From: Bacteroidota bacterium
GTDB taxonomy: Bacteria; Bacteroidota; Bacteroidia; Chitinophagales; Chitinophagaceae
NCBI GenBank assembly: GCA_018268085.1
Contig: JAFDXE010000002.1
Span: forward strand, 124,001 to 188,000
DNA length: 64,000 nucleotides
Direction: 5' to 3'
Made by a program: the position numbers and the translations under genes. The notes beneath the pieces are model-generated. The model searched no databases. It was given only the letters and a program-made list of their open reading frames with translations, and was not told the origin of the DNA. Of the stretch, positions 26,311 through 36,006 are shown one piece after another; within the stretch, counting starts at the first letter, position 1, and each line of letters begins with the position of its first letter.

Positions 26311-27291
26311 CTATTTCACATTTAGGGTTGCTTCTTCTTTATTGATACCTGATACGCTTAATTTCACACTTCCATTGGCGAGTATCTTATCTACCAGTTC
26401 TTTTAATTTAATGGTATGTTCTACGAGCAGCGTTGCTTTTTTATCAGCATAGTCGTCACTGTTTACCGACTTAACGCCATGTAATTTTTCGATATAAGTT
26501 GTTAACTGCGACAATTGTTCATACTCAATATTATTGATGGTAATGGTAGAATTGCCTGAGCCGGTTGAAGCTGATGCCGACTTATCTGATTTTTTAGCTC
26601 CCGGCGTCCAGTTGTCTTTTTCCTTCGCAAGAAAGATCACCGCCTGTTTGATCACATCTTCTGCTGCCATTTGTAATGCCGGGTTCTGATCTGTGGTGTT
26701 GGAAAAATCAAACCCATGTATACCGAAAGAGGTACCGCCACTCGTTTCTTTGTCGGCGCTGAAACTGCGTGTTGCCAGGATATCTCTTGTTTTCGGATCT
26801 ACCACCTGGATAATGATTCCCAGGCTGGCCGTATTTTTTTTGTTACCCACGCCCATTATCTTGGAAGATTTGCTCGCCACTTCATAGCGGGTAACCTCTC
26901 CCGTTACTACATAATTTGCAGCTACCATTTTGGGGTCGATCCTGGTTCTTTTATCTGAATTACCTGATTTACTCTGGTTGATTTCGCCTTGTAAATCAGA
27001 CATATTACTAACTTGCGCCAATACACGGAAGCAGTTCACCTCCGATAAAAAATTAGTTAACATAGTAGCCAGGTTGCCGCCAAATGCTCCTGAGGGCTGC
27101 TGTGGAGACGTTACATTGAAACGGGCAACTGTAACACGCAACCGGCTTTCCAGCGGCAGATCTTTACACACTGCTGAAATAGTGTCCAGGCTGATGGTAG
27201 CTTCTTTCATCTTATCTTTCTTTTTGTCTTTTTGTGCAACGGTTATTAATCCGCTAACCAGGCAAATGATCAGGATCGTTAACTTTTTCAT
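26311..27291 (-). CDS. Secreted CsgG/HfaB-like protein
   Basis: The start at 27291 gives a signal peptide (MKKLTILIICLVSGLITVAQ); the frame extends to 27372 without support. The mature part has the CsgG-type fold: RLRVTVARFNVTSPQQ, FGGNLATMLTNFLSEV, FRVLAQVSNMSDLQGE, ANYVVTGEVTRYEV, VVDPKTRDILATRSFS. These resemble the CsgG/GNA1162 pattern of lipoproteins that handle outer-membrane secretion. A C-terminal extension (about 80 residues) may be a second small domain. No curli genes are nearby, so the role is unknown. Confidence 0.75.
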   Translation of the reverse strand: MKKLTILIICLVSGLITVAQKDKKKDKMKEATISLDTISAVCKDLPLESRLRVTVARFNVTSPQQPSGAFGGNLATMLTNFLSEVNCFRVLAQVSNMSDLQGEINQSKSGNSDKRTRIDPKMVAANYVVTGEVTRYEVASKSSKIMGVGNKKNTASLGIIIQVVDPKTRDILATRSFSADKETSGGTSFGIHGFDFSNTTDQNPALQMAAEDVIKQAVIFLAKEKDNWTPGAKKSDKSASASTGSGNSTITINNIEYEQLSQLTTYIEKLHGVKSVNSDDYADKKATLLVEHTIKLKELVDKILANGSVKLSVSGINKEEATLNVK

Positions 27292-27558
27292 GATGTATGT
27301 TTTTAGTTTGGTTTGTTCTTTAATTAATTTCTGATTGCAGGTCAAACATACTCCAGGTGTTTGCCTCAACATAACGGTAGTTATTATTCGTACATACCCG
27401 TTTATTTTTTGCAGCCTGTTGCTGTTACAGTAAACTTCCCCGGGCCTCCATTGTGCAAAACTTTGTTCCGCTACAACTAAAATTCTCCTTTCGTCTTGTC
27501 TATATTATATAAATATATACTATATTGTATTATATTATTCCAAATTAAATCTACCGCT

Positions 27559-29580
27559 ATGAAACGTTTTCTTACGTCCGTTTTCCTGATTTTATGTACA
27601 TGCCCTGCTTTCTGCCAGGAAGAATTAAAAATCAAATTCGGAAAAATCAATCCCGAAGATTTCAAAACCATTTATCCGATAGACAGTAATGCACATGCTG
27701 TTGTTATTGCGGATATCGGATCTACAAAATTTGTTGGAAACAATAAGGGAGGTTTTTCTTTGGTTTTTAAGCGGTTTCGCCGCATGCAAATCCTCAATAA
27801 GAATGCATTCAATGATGCGAAAGTTGAAATTGGATTGTACACTATTGATACCCGTGAAGAGCAGCTCAATAACCTGAAAGCTGTAACCTATAACCTCGAA
27901 AATGGAAAGGTGGTTGAAACAAAACTCGACAAGTCGGAAGTATTTAAAGAAAAACTGAGCAAGAATCTTGTTGTAAAAAAATTCACTTTCCCGAATCTCC
28001 GGGAAGGTTCCATCATCGAATATCAATATGATGTGAACTCAGATTTTATTTTCAATCTTCAGCCCTGGCAATTCCAGGGAGAGTATCCCTGCCTGTGGAG
28101 TGAGTACACGGTTTCCATGCCTGAATTTTATAAATACATCAGTTTAACACAAGGCTATCAGCCTTATTATATTAATACCAGAAAAGACAATTCCGATTAT
28201 TTTTCTATCTCAGATATCAATGGTGCTGAGGCAACCCAGCATGCCAGTTTCAATGCAAACGTTACCGATTACCGTTGGGTAATGAAAGATGTACCTGCGA
28301 TCCGGGAAGAGAGTTTTACTTCTACGATTCAGAATCACATGTCGAAGATCGAATTTCAACTTGCCGCACTGGCGCCTCCTTTTACACCCAAGAACGTAAT
28401 GGCCAGTTGGTCGGAAGTGTGCCAGGAATTATTGAATGATGAAGATTTCGGCTATGCCCTTGGACGCGATAACCCGTGGCTGAACGATGTGATGGCTGAT
28501 GCAAAACGTGGTGCAAAAGACCCGGTTGAAATGGCGAAAAATATCTTTGAATATGTGCGTAACAATATGACCTGCACCAGCTACGACCGGCGCAGCATCG
28601 ATCATCCGCTTAAAAACGTTTTAAAATCAAAGAATGGCAGTGAAGCAGAGATTAATTTGCTGCTTACGGTTATGCTTCAAAAAGCAGGACTAAAGGCAGA
28701 TCCGGTGATACTCAGTACACGTCATAACGGTTACACTTATTCGCTGTATCCTTTACTGAACAGGTTTAATTATGTGATCACAAAGCTCGACATAAATGGC
28801 ACACCTTATTTCCTTGATGCCAGTCATTCAAACCTCGGGTTTAATAAATTAACGGCAGATGTATATAATGTTTCCTTCGACAATATGAGCGGCCATGCAC
28901 GCACCATCGATAAATTTGGCAGCCCGGTAGATTTCATCCCGGATTCATTGCTGGAAAGTTCCATCACTTCTGTGATCATTATAAACGACGAAAAAAACAA
29001 CCTTACCGGAAGAACAACTAAAACGCCCGGCTATTTTGAATCCTATTCTATCCGGAACAAGATAAAGGATAAAGGCCGTGAACAATATTTCAGCAACGTA
29101 AAAAAAACGTTCAATACAGAAGTGGAATTGTTGAACCAGGCTATAGATTCTCTTAATACACTGGAACTGCCGGTAACGGTTAGCTACGATTTCACTTTCA
29201 AAACGCCTTCAGAAGATATTCTCTATTTTAACCCGATGCTAACGGAAATCACTAAAGAAAATCCATTCAAATCTGCTACGAGGCGCTACCCGGTAGAAAT
29301 GCCTTTCAGGATGGATGAAACGTATTTATTTAAAATGGATATTCCTGCCGGATATGTAATTGATGAATTGCCCAAACCGGTTAGAGTACGTTTAAATGAT
29401 AATGAAGACAGTTATTTTGAATACGTGCTGGATGGTTCCGCAGATGGAATATCACTGAGATCAAGGATCAAAATTGACAGAACAACGTATTCCTCCGAAG
29501 AGTATGAAATCCTCAGAGAGTTTTTTAACATCATTGTAAAAAAACAGGCCGAACAAATTGTATTCAAAAAGAAAAAATAA
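27559..29580 (+). CDS. DUF3857 / transglutaminase-fold secreted protein, active site degenerate
   Basis: The start at 27559 gives a signal peptide (MKRFLTSVFLILCTCPAFCQ); an upstream frame start at 27496 would lengthen it without benefit. The N-terminal DUF3857 domain (about residues 50-260) is followed by a transglutaminase-like core and a C-terminal beta domain. In the core, the position of the catalytic Cys is Ser361 (NGSEAEIN) and that of the His is Tyr405 (FNYVIT), while Asp420 remains (LDASH). It should therefore be catalytically dead. It is followed 6 bp later by a homologue with an intact triad. Confidence 0.85.
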   Translation: MKRFLTSVFLILCTCPAFCQEELKIKFGKINPEDFKTIYPIDSNAHAVVIADIGSTKFVGNNKGGFSLVFKRFRRMQILNKNAFNDAKVEIGLYTIDTREEQLNNLKAVTYNLENGKVVETKLDKSEVFKEKLSKNLVVKKFTFPNLREGSIIEYQYDVNSDFIFNLQPWQFQGEYPCLWSEYTVSMPEFYKYISLTQGYQPYYINTRKDNSDYFSISDINGAEATQHASFNANVTDYRWVMKDVPAIREESFTSTIQNHMSKIEFQLAALAPPFTPKNVMASWSEVCQELLNDEDFGYALGRDNPWLNDVMADAKRGAKDPVEMAKNIFEYVRNNMTCTSYDRRSIDHPLKNVLKSKNGSEAEINLLLTVMLQKAGLKADPVILSTRHNGYTYSLYPLLNRFNYVITKLDINGTPYFLDASHSNLGFNKLTADVYNVSFDNMSGHARTIDKFGSPVDFIPDSLLESSITSVIIINDEKNNLTGRTTKTPGYFESYSIRNKIKDKGREQYFSNVKKTFNTEVELLNQAIDSLNTLELPVTVSYDFTFKTPSEDILYFNPMLTEITKENPFKSATRRYPVEMPFRMDETYLFKMDIPAGYVIDELPKPVRVRLNDNEDSYFEYVLDGSADGISLRSRIKIDRTTYSSEEYEILREFFNIIVKKQAEQIVFKKKK

Positions 29581-29586
29581 TGTAAG

Positions 29587-31491
29587 ATGATCCGGTTACT
29601 CTTCTCCCTGCTAAGTATATTTTTCCTTTATGCTGCAAACGCTTCCGACGGGGAATTTGCCTTTATTAAAATCAACCCGCTACTGCTAAAAAAAGCAAAT
29701 GCTGTTATCCGTTTGGATGAAACCAGGCTCGAAATCAGGAACGCCGGCAAAACGATTTTTAAGAATCATTTTGTTATTACAGTGCTGAATGAAAAAGGAG
29801 AACGCTTTGCAGAATTTTCTGAGTTTTATAATAAGTTCAGAGATATATCCGACATTGAAGGTCATCTCTATGACGCCAATGGAAAGGAATTAAAAAAAGT
29901 GAAGAAAAAAGATATTATGGACATGACGGGGCGTGATGATTTTTCACTGATAGACGATACCCGCTATAAGCAACACAAATTTTATTACAAAGTGTATCCG
30001 TACACGGTTGAATATTCGTACGAAGTATCAAGCAACAGTACATTGCAGTTTCCACAGTGGACACCGTTGCCGTCGGAAGGAATTGCATCTGAAAAGAGCA
30101 CGATGGAAATAGAATACCCGTTGGATTATACATTAAGGTATAAATCGTTTAATTATAAAAATGAGCCGGAACTTACCAAAGGAAAATCGAGCAATATACT
30201 TACCTGGAAAATTGAAAATCTTCCTGCCGTATGGAGAGAATCATACGCTCCGCTCTGGCATGAACTTACACCTATGGCCATTTTCGGTCCCGATAATTTT
30301 GAAATAGACGAATACAAGGGGAATATGCAAAGCTGGCAGGAATTCGGGAAGTTTGTTTACCAGCTAAAACAGGGAAAAGATGCATTGCCCGATGAATTGA
30401 AAAAAACGGTTCATACTATTGCTGACCCGGTAAGTGATCCGAAGGAGAAGATTCGCTTATTGTATGAATACATGCAGCATCATACCCGCTATATCGGTAT
30501 TCAGCTTGGCATTGGCGGATTTCGCCCGTTTGATGCTAAGGAAGTTTCAACCAAGGGTTACGGCGATTGCAAGGCACTTTCCAATTTTATGTATAGCCTG
30601 CTGAAAGAAGTAAATATTCCTTCGTTTTACACATTGGTGTATGCTGGTGAAAGTAAATATTACATTACTGAAGATTTTCCTTCCCAGCAGTTTAACCATG
30701 TAATATTATGCGTTCCGTTGGGAAAAGATACCACCTGGCTGGAATGCACTGATCAAACACTGGAATCCGGTTACCTCGGAAATTTTACCGATAACAGGCC
30801 TGCGCTGCTGATTACTGAGAACGGCGGCATCCTGGTAAAAACGCCGAAATACAGCATGAACGACAATGCACAACTCAGGAAAATAAAAGCTACGATCGAT
30901 GAAGAGGGTAACCTGCTGGCAGATATTCATACCCGGTATTCAGGAATGCAGCAGGATTTCATACATGGCCTTATTCATCAACTTTCGAAAGACAAAGTAA
31001 AAGAATACCTGCACGAAGAACTGGATTTTGCCACGTTTGACGTAAATAGTTTTGAGTACACTACAGAGAAACTGGCTATTCCCGCTATCAATGAGAAGCT
31101 GAATATCTTTGTGAGTGGGTATGCAACGATTACGGGTAAACGCATATTTATCAACCCAAACATCATGACGAAAATCAGCAACACGTTATCTACAGATTCA
31201 TCCCGTAAATACGATGTGTTGCTCACCAGCGAATATGTTGATATTGATTCCCTGGAAATTCAATTGCCGGCAGGATATTCAGTTGAATCTTTACCCAAAG
31301 ATGTGCAGATCGACAGCAAATTCGGAAAATACACTTCTTTCGTAAAATTTGAATCTGATAAACTTTTGTATTACCGTAAAATGGAAAGAAACAGTGGCCG
31401 CTTCCCTCCTGCTTCCTACCAGGACCTGGCCAACTTTTACAATAGTATTTCAAAAGCCGACAAAAGCAAAGTAGTGTTGGTTAAAGAATAA
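29587..31491 (+). CDS. DUF3857 / transglutaminase-like secreted protein, intact triad
   Basis: The 634-residue protein has a signal peptide (MIRLLFSLLSIFFLYAANAS). An N-terminal DUF3857 domain follows (ITVLNEKGERFAEFSEFYN; YTVEYSYEVSSNSTLQFPQW), then a transglutaminase core. The triad is Cys328 in KGYGDCKALSNF, His371 in FNHVIL and Asp389 in ECTDQTL. The C-terminal 150 residues resemble the DUF2569-like or beta-sandwich end common to this family. It may act as a periplasmic protease or crosslinker. The preceding gene is its degenerate homologue; both probably share one transcript. Confidence 0.88.
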   Translation: MIRLLFSLLSIFFLYAANASDGEFAFIKINPLLLKKANAVIRLDETRLEIRNAGKTIFKNHFVITVLNEKGERFAEFSEFYNKFRDISDIEGHLYDANGKELKKVKKKDIMDMTGRDDFSLIDDTRYKQHKFYYKVYPYTVEYSYEVSSNSTLQFPQWTPLPSEGIASEKSTMEIEYPLDYTLRYKSFNYKNEPELTKGKSSNILTWKIENLPAVWRESYAPLWHELTPMAIFGPDNFEIDEYKGNMQSWQEFGKFVYQLKQGKDALPDELKKTVHTIADPVSDPKEKIRLLYEYMQHHTRYIGIQLGIGGFRPFDAKEVSTKGYGDCKALSNFMYSLLKEVNIPSFYTLVYAGESKYYITEDFPSQQFNHVILCVPLGKDTTWLECTDQTLESGYLGNFTDNRPALLITENGGILVKTPKYSMNDNAQLRKIKATIDEEGNLLADIHTRYSGMQQDFIHGLIHQLSKDKVKEYLHEELDFATFDVNSFEYTTEKLAIPAINEKLNIFVSGYATITGKRIFINPNIMTKISNTLSTDSSRKYDVLLTSEYVDIDSLEIQLPAGYSVESLPKDVQIDSKFGKYTSFVKFESDKLLYYRKMERNSGRFPPASYQDLANFYNSISKADKSKVVLVKE

Positions 31492-31500
31492 TTCGTTTGT

Positions 31501-34350
31501 TTAATCCGGGATAACGATCGGAATACTAAATTCCCATTTATTGGATATGGAAGGATAACGCCTGTCGGTATCTAATAAATGCGCATACCTTATGATAAAT
31601 GTAACCGGCAACTCGTTCCAGCATTTGGTATCAATAAAAACTTCGGCGCCGGTGCTTCGGTTGAGGATATTCGTTAGTTTTCCGTTTACCCGTGCATGTG
31701 CGCTGGTATAATCATAAAAAGCATTCACACGAATGCGTTGAAAGAAAATAATATTTCCAAAACCAAGATCAGGGTAAACAACAGGGAACTGGTAATTCAA
31801 TCCAAACTTATACATGCGCCTGGTACTAAGTGCAGCATATCCCCTGGAGTAAGAAAAAGTATTGCTGAACAAATCGGGCAGCGAATCCCTTTTTTGAAAC
31901 GACCCCTGCAATACAATACTGTGATTGGGTGAAAAGCCAGGGAAATACAAGGATGCGTTTGTTACAAATTTGCGGCTGTCCCTGAAATTAAAGGCATAGC
32001 GGTAACTCATGGAAATAGTTTGTGCCCACCTCGGATTTACATGTTGCCTAGCCTGGCGGCTCAGATTGCTGAACACAAGTACAGACGATGAATAGCGCAG
32101 GGGTTCGTTAGTGAAAATATTTTTTCCGATACCCGTGTAATACAATTGTTCGAGGTTATAGCTGGTGCCGATCGTCAAAAACTTATTCGTTCTTCCACCG
32201 GTAAACTGCAATGGAATTTGTAAACCGGGATTCAGTTTTGCCGAATTAAAATTTACCGGCCGGATAATATATGTGCTGTCCGTTACCGCTTCTACAACAT
32301 CCAGGTTGCGGTTAAAACTGGCTTCTGCACCTACAGAAAGTACAGGAAACCACCCGGCAAACACCTCACTAAAACCTATGGTATGGCTTTTTTCATTACG
32401 GTTAAAACTGTACGTTAGAGTACTACTGAAATTATTCAACAGGTTATTCCCAAATAAGCTGTACCCATATTCAGGATCATCTATTACCGGCCTCCAGCTA
32501 TGAAAATTAAACAGGTGAAATGATTTCCTGTATCTGCTGGCAGCAAGCACAGGTGTTGTTATATTGGTAACAGCAGTATATTTTTTTCCCTGTAATGCAC
32601 CGGCCACATACAATGACGTTATGTTACTAAATGTTTCATCCGGTATATTGGTCAATGCACAATCAGCTAATGACTGTTTGGCGAGCCTGTATCCATCAGC
32701 AGTAAATACAGAAAAATACAAATCCCCGTTTTTGGAAATTGAAGGAAAATATAAACCGATATCATTCCGCTTAACTATGTTGATTTGTTTGGTAGAAAGC
32801 TGAACGCTCATTATTTTATCGCTGTTACCAATCATCATATTAAAATACACCGTATCGGATTGTACGCATGGATATCCCAAAACATTATACGTGAAAGGCG
32901 TAATGATTTGGCTGCTGTTCTCGTTGAGCGAGACTTTAACTAACGCCATTTGTCCGGCACTGTTCCTTACCGCAGCAATCACTGAATGATCATCAATGTA
33001 TTTGGTTTGCGTGAAAAAATAATTATATGGGTTTATAATGGCTTGCTTTTGTTTGCCGGTATGTGCATCAATACGAACCAACTGGTTTGTTCCATCGGAT
33101 TTTACTTCTACTGCAATAATTTCGGTTGCGCTTTTATTTATATCAGGAGAAAAATATTTTGTACGATGCGTAAGTTGTTTTTGTTTACCCGAATAGATAT
33201 CTACAATTTGAAGTACACTGTATTGGCGATTGCCCCATCTTGGATCGGATTGCACGGAAGCATATACGATCCTGCCCCCGTTATACGAATAATAATTATC
33301 AATCATTGAATTGGTAATGCGTATTCTTTTTTCTTTCCCATTTACCAGTAAACAAAAAGTATTCAGCGAACGGAATGAATTTTTTACAACCAGGATACTA
33401 TCCTTACCGATGCAAACTGGAAATTGGTAATTCACATAGTTATTCCTTTCAACCGGCGTAATGAATTGTAAACTGTTCTCCCTGGTATGATCCTCTTCAA
33501 AAGACCTTTCTTTAAAATAAATCAAAGCATCTGTGCGAAATTGCCGGTAGCGTTTTCCGGAATGGCGTTGTATTGCTTTATTGTACGGATAAAATAATCC
33601 TTTGAATGCTACTGCATCTGCTGTTACTTTTTTCCAGAAATCGTTTCCATATTTTTCGTACCCATAAGCAACGAGCAGGTAACCGGTTCGGTAATGATCA
33701 GGCGTAAAGTCTTTGTAAGAACCGCTGCGCAATTTCATCCAGTTGTAATTTTTGCCGGCCAGCCATAGTGATTTATAGTCGTTAAAGAAGCCGGGCATTC
33801 TTCCCCTACCCTGTTCCGTTAGTAATGTTTCCTGGAAAACGGCATCACCTTCAAAAAAATAATCCGGGATAGCAATGCCATTGGCCAGGAGTTGTCCTTC
33901 CTGCCCCAGTAAGAATGAAAATACTATTGTAAGTCCTTTATTAAAATTACTGAACTGCTGCATGTGCCTGTTCTCATGCACTACCAGGTTGTCGTCCCAT
34001 CGAATACTTCCCTGGTCGAAATTATTTTGCGGAGGGGTCATATAAAACTCACTCACCAGTGGAGCTAATCTTACATAAGCATTCGAAATAACCGTTTGAT
34101 TATTGAGTACCACATTCCATTTCCGCGTTTTATTACCAAGGCTGGATATACTGGTATCTATATGAGCGATTAAGTGTGCGATACGACTGGCCTGGCTGTC
34201 TAATCCGGTCGGGAAAATAACTTTTGCTGCCGCATTATTGATTTGTTGCCAGTGAATATTCGATGGATTGCCGCCAAAATTCTGTGCAAAAGTTGTTGCA
34301 GAAATAAGCGTTGCAATGAAAAAGAAAATTCCCCGATATACTTTGAACAT
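31501..34350 (-). CDS. Predicted outer-membrane metallopeptidase with TolB-like propeller and C-terminal barrel
   Basis: The 949-residue protein has a signal peptide (residues 1-22). Residues about 40-260 carry a gluzincin-like motif: H125-E-N-R-H129 in LVVHENRHMQQF, with Glu167 in the downstream DYFFEGDAVFQE. Residues about 290-610 are repeated beta-propeller blades (YSPDINKSATEIIAVE; SISKNGDLYFSVF) of TolB/WD40-like type. The last 330 residues resemble an outer-membrane beta-barrel: alternating strands with aromatic girdles, and an ending on WEFSIPIVIPD. Peptidase activity is inferred from the motif only. It is convergent with the transglutaminase gene, 9 bp apart. Confidence 0.75.
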   Translation of the reverse strand: MFKVYRGIFFFIATLISATTFAQNFGGNPSNIHWQQINNAAAKVIFPTGLDSQASRIAHLIAHIDTSISSLGNKTRKWNVVLNNQTVISNAYVRLAPLVSEFYMTPPQNNFDQGSIRWDDNLVVHENRHMQQFSNFNKGLTIVFSFLLGQEGQLLANGIAIPDYFFEGDAVFQETLLTEQGRGRMPGFFNDYKSLWLAGKNYNWMKLRSGSYKDFTPDHYRTGYLLVAYGYEKYGNDFWKKVTADAVAFKGLFYPYNKAIQRHSGKRYRQFRTDALIYFKERSFEEDHTRENSLQFITPVERNNYVNYQFPVCIGKDSILVVKNSFRSLNTFCLLVNGKEKRIRITNSMIDNYYSYNGGRIVYASVQSDPRWGNRQYSVLQIVDIYSGKQKQLTHRTKYFSPDINKSATEIIAVEVKSDGTNQLVRIDAHTGKQKQAIINPYNYFFTQTKYIDDHSVIAAVRNSAGQMALVKVSLNENSSQIITPFTYNVLGYPCVQSDTVYFNMMIGNSDKIMSVQLSTKQINIVKRNDIGLYFPSISKNGDLYFSVFTADGYRLAKQSLADCALTNIPDETFSNITSLYVAGALQGKKYTAVTNITTPVLAASRYRKSFHLFNFHSWRPVIDDPEYGYSLFGNNLLNNFSSTLTYSFNRNEKSHTIGFSEVFAGWFPVLSVGAEASFNRNLDVVEAVTDSTYIIRPVNFNSAKLNPGLQIPLQFTGGRTNKFLTIGTSYNLEQLYYTGIGKNIFTNEPLRYSSSVLVFSNLSRQARQHVNPRWAQTISMSYRYAFNFRDSRKFVTNASLYFPGFSPNHSIVLQGSFQKRDSLPDLFSNTFSYSRGYAALSTRRMYKFGLNYQFPVVYPDLGFGNIIFFQRIRVNAFYDYTSAHARVNGKLTNILNRSTGAEVFIDTKCWNELPVTFIIRYAHLLDTDRRYPSISNKWEFSIPIVIPD

Positions 34351-34484
34351 GGAACTAAGGTAAGCAATACAAATATTTTTGAAGGGGAGATTTTGGTTTG
34401 CTTCAAGTACAAAAATACAAGTAGCGGCACAAAAAATTGGTCACATCATTGCATCATCCTTTCTGCTATTTAAAACGCTTCTCC

Positions 34485-34988
34485 TTATATAACTTCTATT
34501 TTAAACACCAGGCTCAAATAGGAATAGGCATCTCCTGCAGGATTTGAATCTGTAAACAACCATTCTTTGCCTGAATTAAAAACCGGCTGACGGGAACTGC
34601 TACAGGCTTCCGCAATGCCGATGTAAGACGGTTGTGTATCTAACCTGAAACCGTAGGCTTTACCTTTTTCGAGATGAGAACCGCTTAAATCAAATGATAT
34701 CCATTGTCCGGCATCTTCTTTTTTGAGTTCCCTGCTGGCGGCATGTATAGGTTGCCCCCATTGTTCATTAGCAGGATCAAAATCATACAGCGTAACGGAT
34801 ACATTGTTTTCACCGGCTACCATATTCGGAAAAATTTTTACCGCCACCAGGTCGGCTTCTTCGCCTGCTATAAATGTCTGACCTTTCACCAGGTGTTCAT
34901 TGTTTCCCGGTACATCGCCGATCCAACCGGTTGCATTGTTGGTAAGTTGTGTGGTCATGTTGTGCAGCGGCATGCGTGTGTTGTTCAT
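34485..34988 (-). CDS. Hypothetical beta-sandwich protein
   Basis: The 167-residue protein has no signal peptide and appears beta-rich: TGWIGDVPGNNEHLVKGQTF, NNVSVTLYDFDPANEQWGQP, WISFDLSGSHLEKGKAYGFR. Patterns such as 'L..G..YGF' resemble the jelly-roll domains that describe sample or choice-of-anchor modules. I cannot name the family. It is divergent from the small membrane peptide gene at 35156. Confidence 0.65.
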   Translation of the reverse strand: MNNTRMPLHNMTTQLTNNATGWIGDVPGNNEHLVKGQTFIAGEEADLVAVKIFPNMVAGENNVSVTLYDFDPANEQWGQPIHAASRELKKEDAGQWISFDLSGSHLEKGKAYGFRLDTQPSYIGIAEACSSSRQPVFNSGKEWLFTDSNPAGDAYSYLSLVFKIEVI

Positions 34989-35155
34989 GTTTTTTAATTT
35001 TTAGATGAAAAATGTTTGTGGTCTAAGAATGAACATTGAATTGCATCAAATATTGTTCTGAATACTGCTGCCCTACCCGGATTAAACATAGCATTAACAT
35101 AGAGATGGTATGTTTAATGCAGTATATTAGCTTTACACTTTAATTAAGTACAATT

Positions 35156-35275
35156 ATGAATAAACTGATCAGGGGATTGATCGCGGGCTATGGCGCAAAA
35201 AAACTGGGCGGAGGTTGCCTGAGTACTATTCTATTGTTTATCCTGATTTATTACGCACTCGGTCAATGCAATTAA
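35156..35275 (+). CDS. 39-residue membrane peptide
   Basis: This frame is short: an amphipathic Gly-rich start (MNKLIRGLIAGYGAKKLGGG) followed by one hydrophobic helix (CLSTILLFILIYYALGQC). The ATG has an AT-rich upstream context (TTAATTAAGTACAATT). The composition, with clean Lys/Arg before and Cys near both ends of the helix, looks like a real single-span membrane peptide rather than chance. No function is known. It sits 90 bp upstream of the RRM gene, on the same strand. Confidence 0.6.
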   Translation: MNKLIRGLIAGYGAKKLGGGCLSTILLFILIYYALGQCN

Positions 35276-35364
35276 AATTGTAGCCCGGTATTTAATTTTA
35301 TGAACCCGCCACTGTATATTTGTCGGGAACATCTGAAGTTTATATATTTAATAAAAAATAGCAC

Positions 35365-35766
35365 ATGAAAATTTTTGTTGCAGGATTGCCCTATGATCTG
35401 GATGATGCAGAACTGGAAGAGATATTTGAAAAGTTTGGTACGATTACTTCTGCAAAAGTTGCCATAGATAAAGAAACAGGAAAAAGTAAAGGATTTGCTT
35501 TTGTGGAAATGCCTAACAGCGAAGAAGCTAAGGATGCCATCGAAAGCCTGAACGATATTTCTCTTGGTAAAAAGCCATTGGTTGTGAAAGAAGCCGAAGA
35601 AAGAAGTGGCCCTCCATCAGGTGGCGGTGGTTTCCGCAGACCAGGACCGGGCGGCGGCGGTGGTGGATTTAATCGCGATAACAGGGACAGGGGTGGCAGA
35701 GATCGTGGTGGTTTCGACCGCGGCGGTGATCGTGGAGGATTCAATCGCGATAGAGACCGGAGATAA
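35365..35766 (+). CDS. Glycine-rich RNA-binding protein with one RRM domain
   Basis: The first 80 residues form a canonical RRM: RNP2 is IFVAGLPYD and RNP1 is KGFAFVEM, with the usual betaalphabeta spacing. The last 50 residues are a Gly/Arg/Asp-rich tail (repeats of RGGFDRG and GGDRGGFNRD). Such RRM proteins are widespread in Bacteroidota and bind single-stranded RNA, often in cold response. The GGN-rich tail DNA is repetitive and may vary in length among strains. Confidence 0.95.
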   Translation: MKIFVAGLPYDLDDAELEEIFEKFGTITSAKVAIDKETGKSKGFAFVEMPNSEEAKDAIESLNDISLGKKPLVVKEAEERSGPPSGGGGFRRPGPGGGGGGFNRDNRDRGGRDRGGFDRGGDRGGFNRDRDRR

Positions 35767-36006
35767 CACGCTTAGCAGGAACGCGGATATTACTGATTGC
35801 GGGGATTTATGCCGGATTTAAATAGTGGTAAGTTTTAATGACAGTTAGCTTTTTTAAAATTCATGCACATTCTTTTTTGCTGCAAGGGTAGAAACCAGCA
35901 CAAAGTTTTCTGAGCCTATTTATTACACATACATAAATCACCTTAGATTCAACCGGGCTCATCCGTTATATCCATAAGATCTGCGTTCCTAAAAACTGAA
36001 TAGTAA

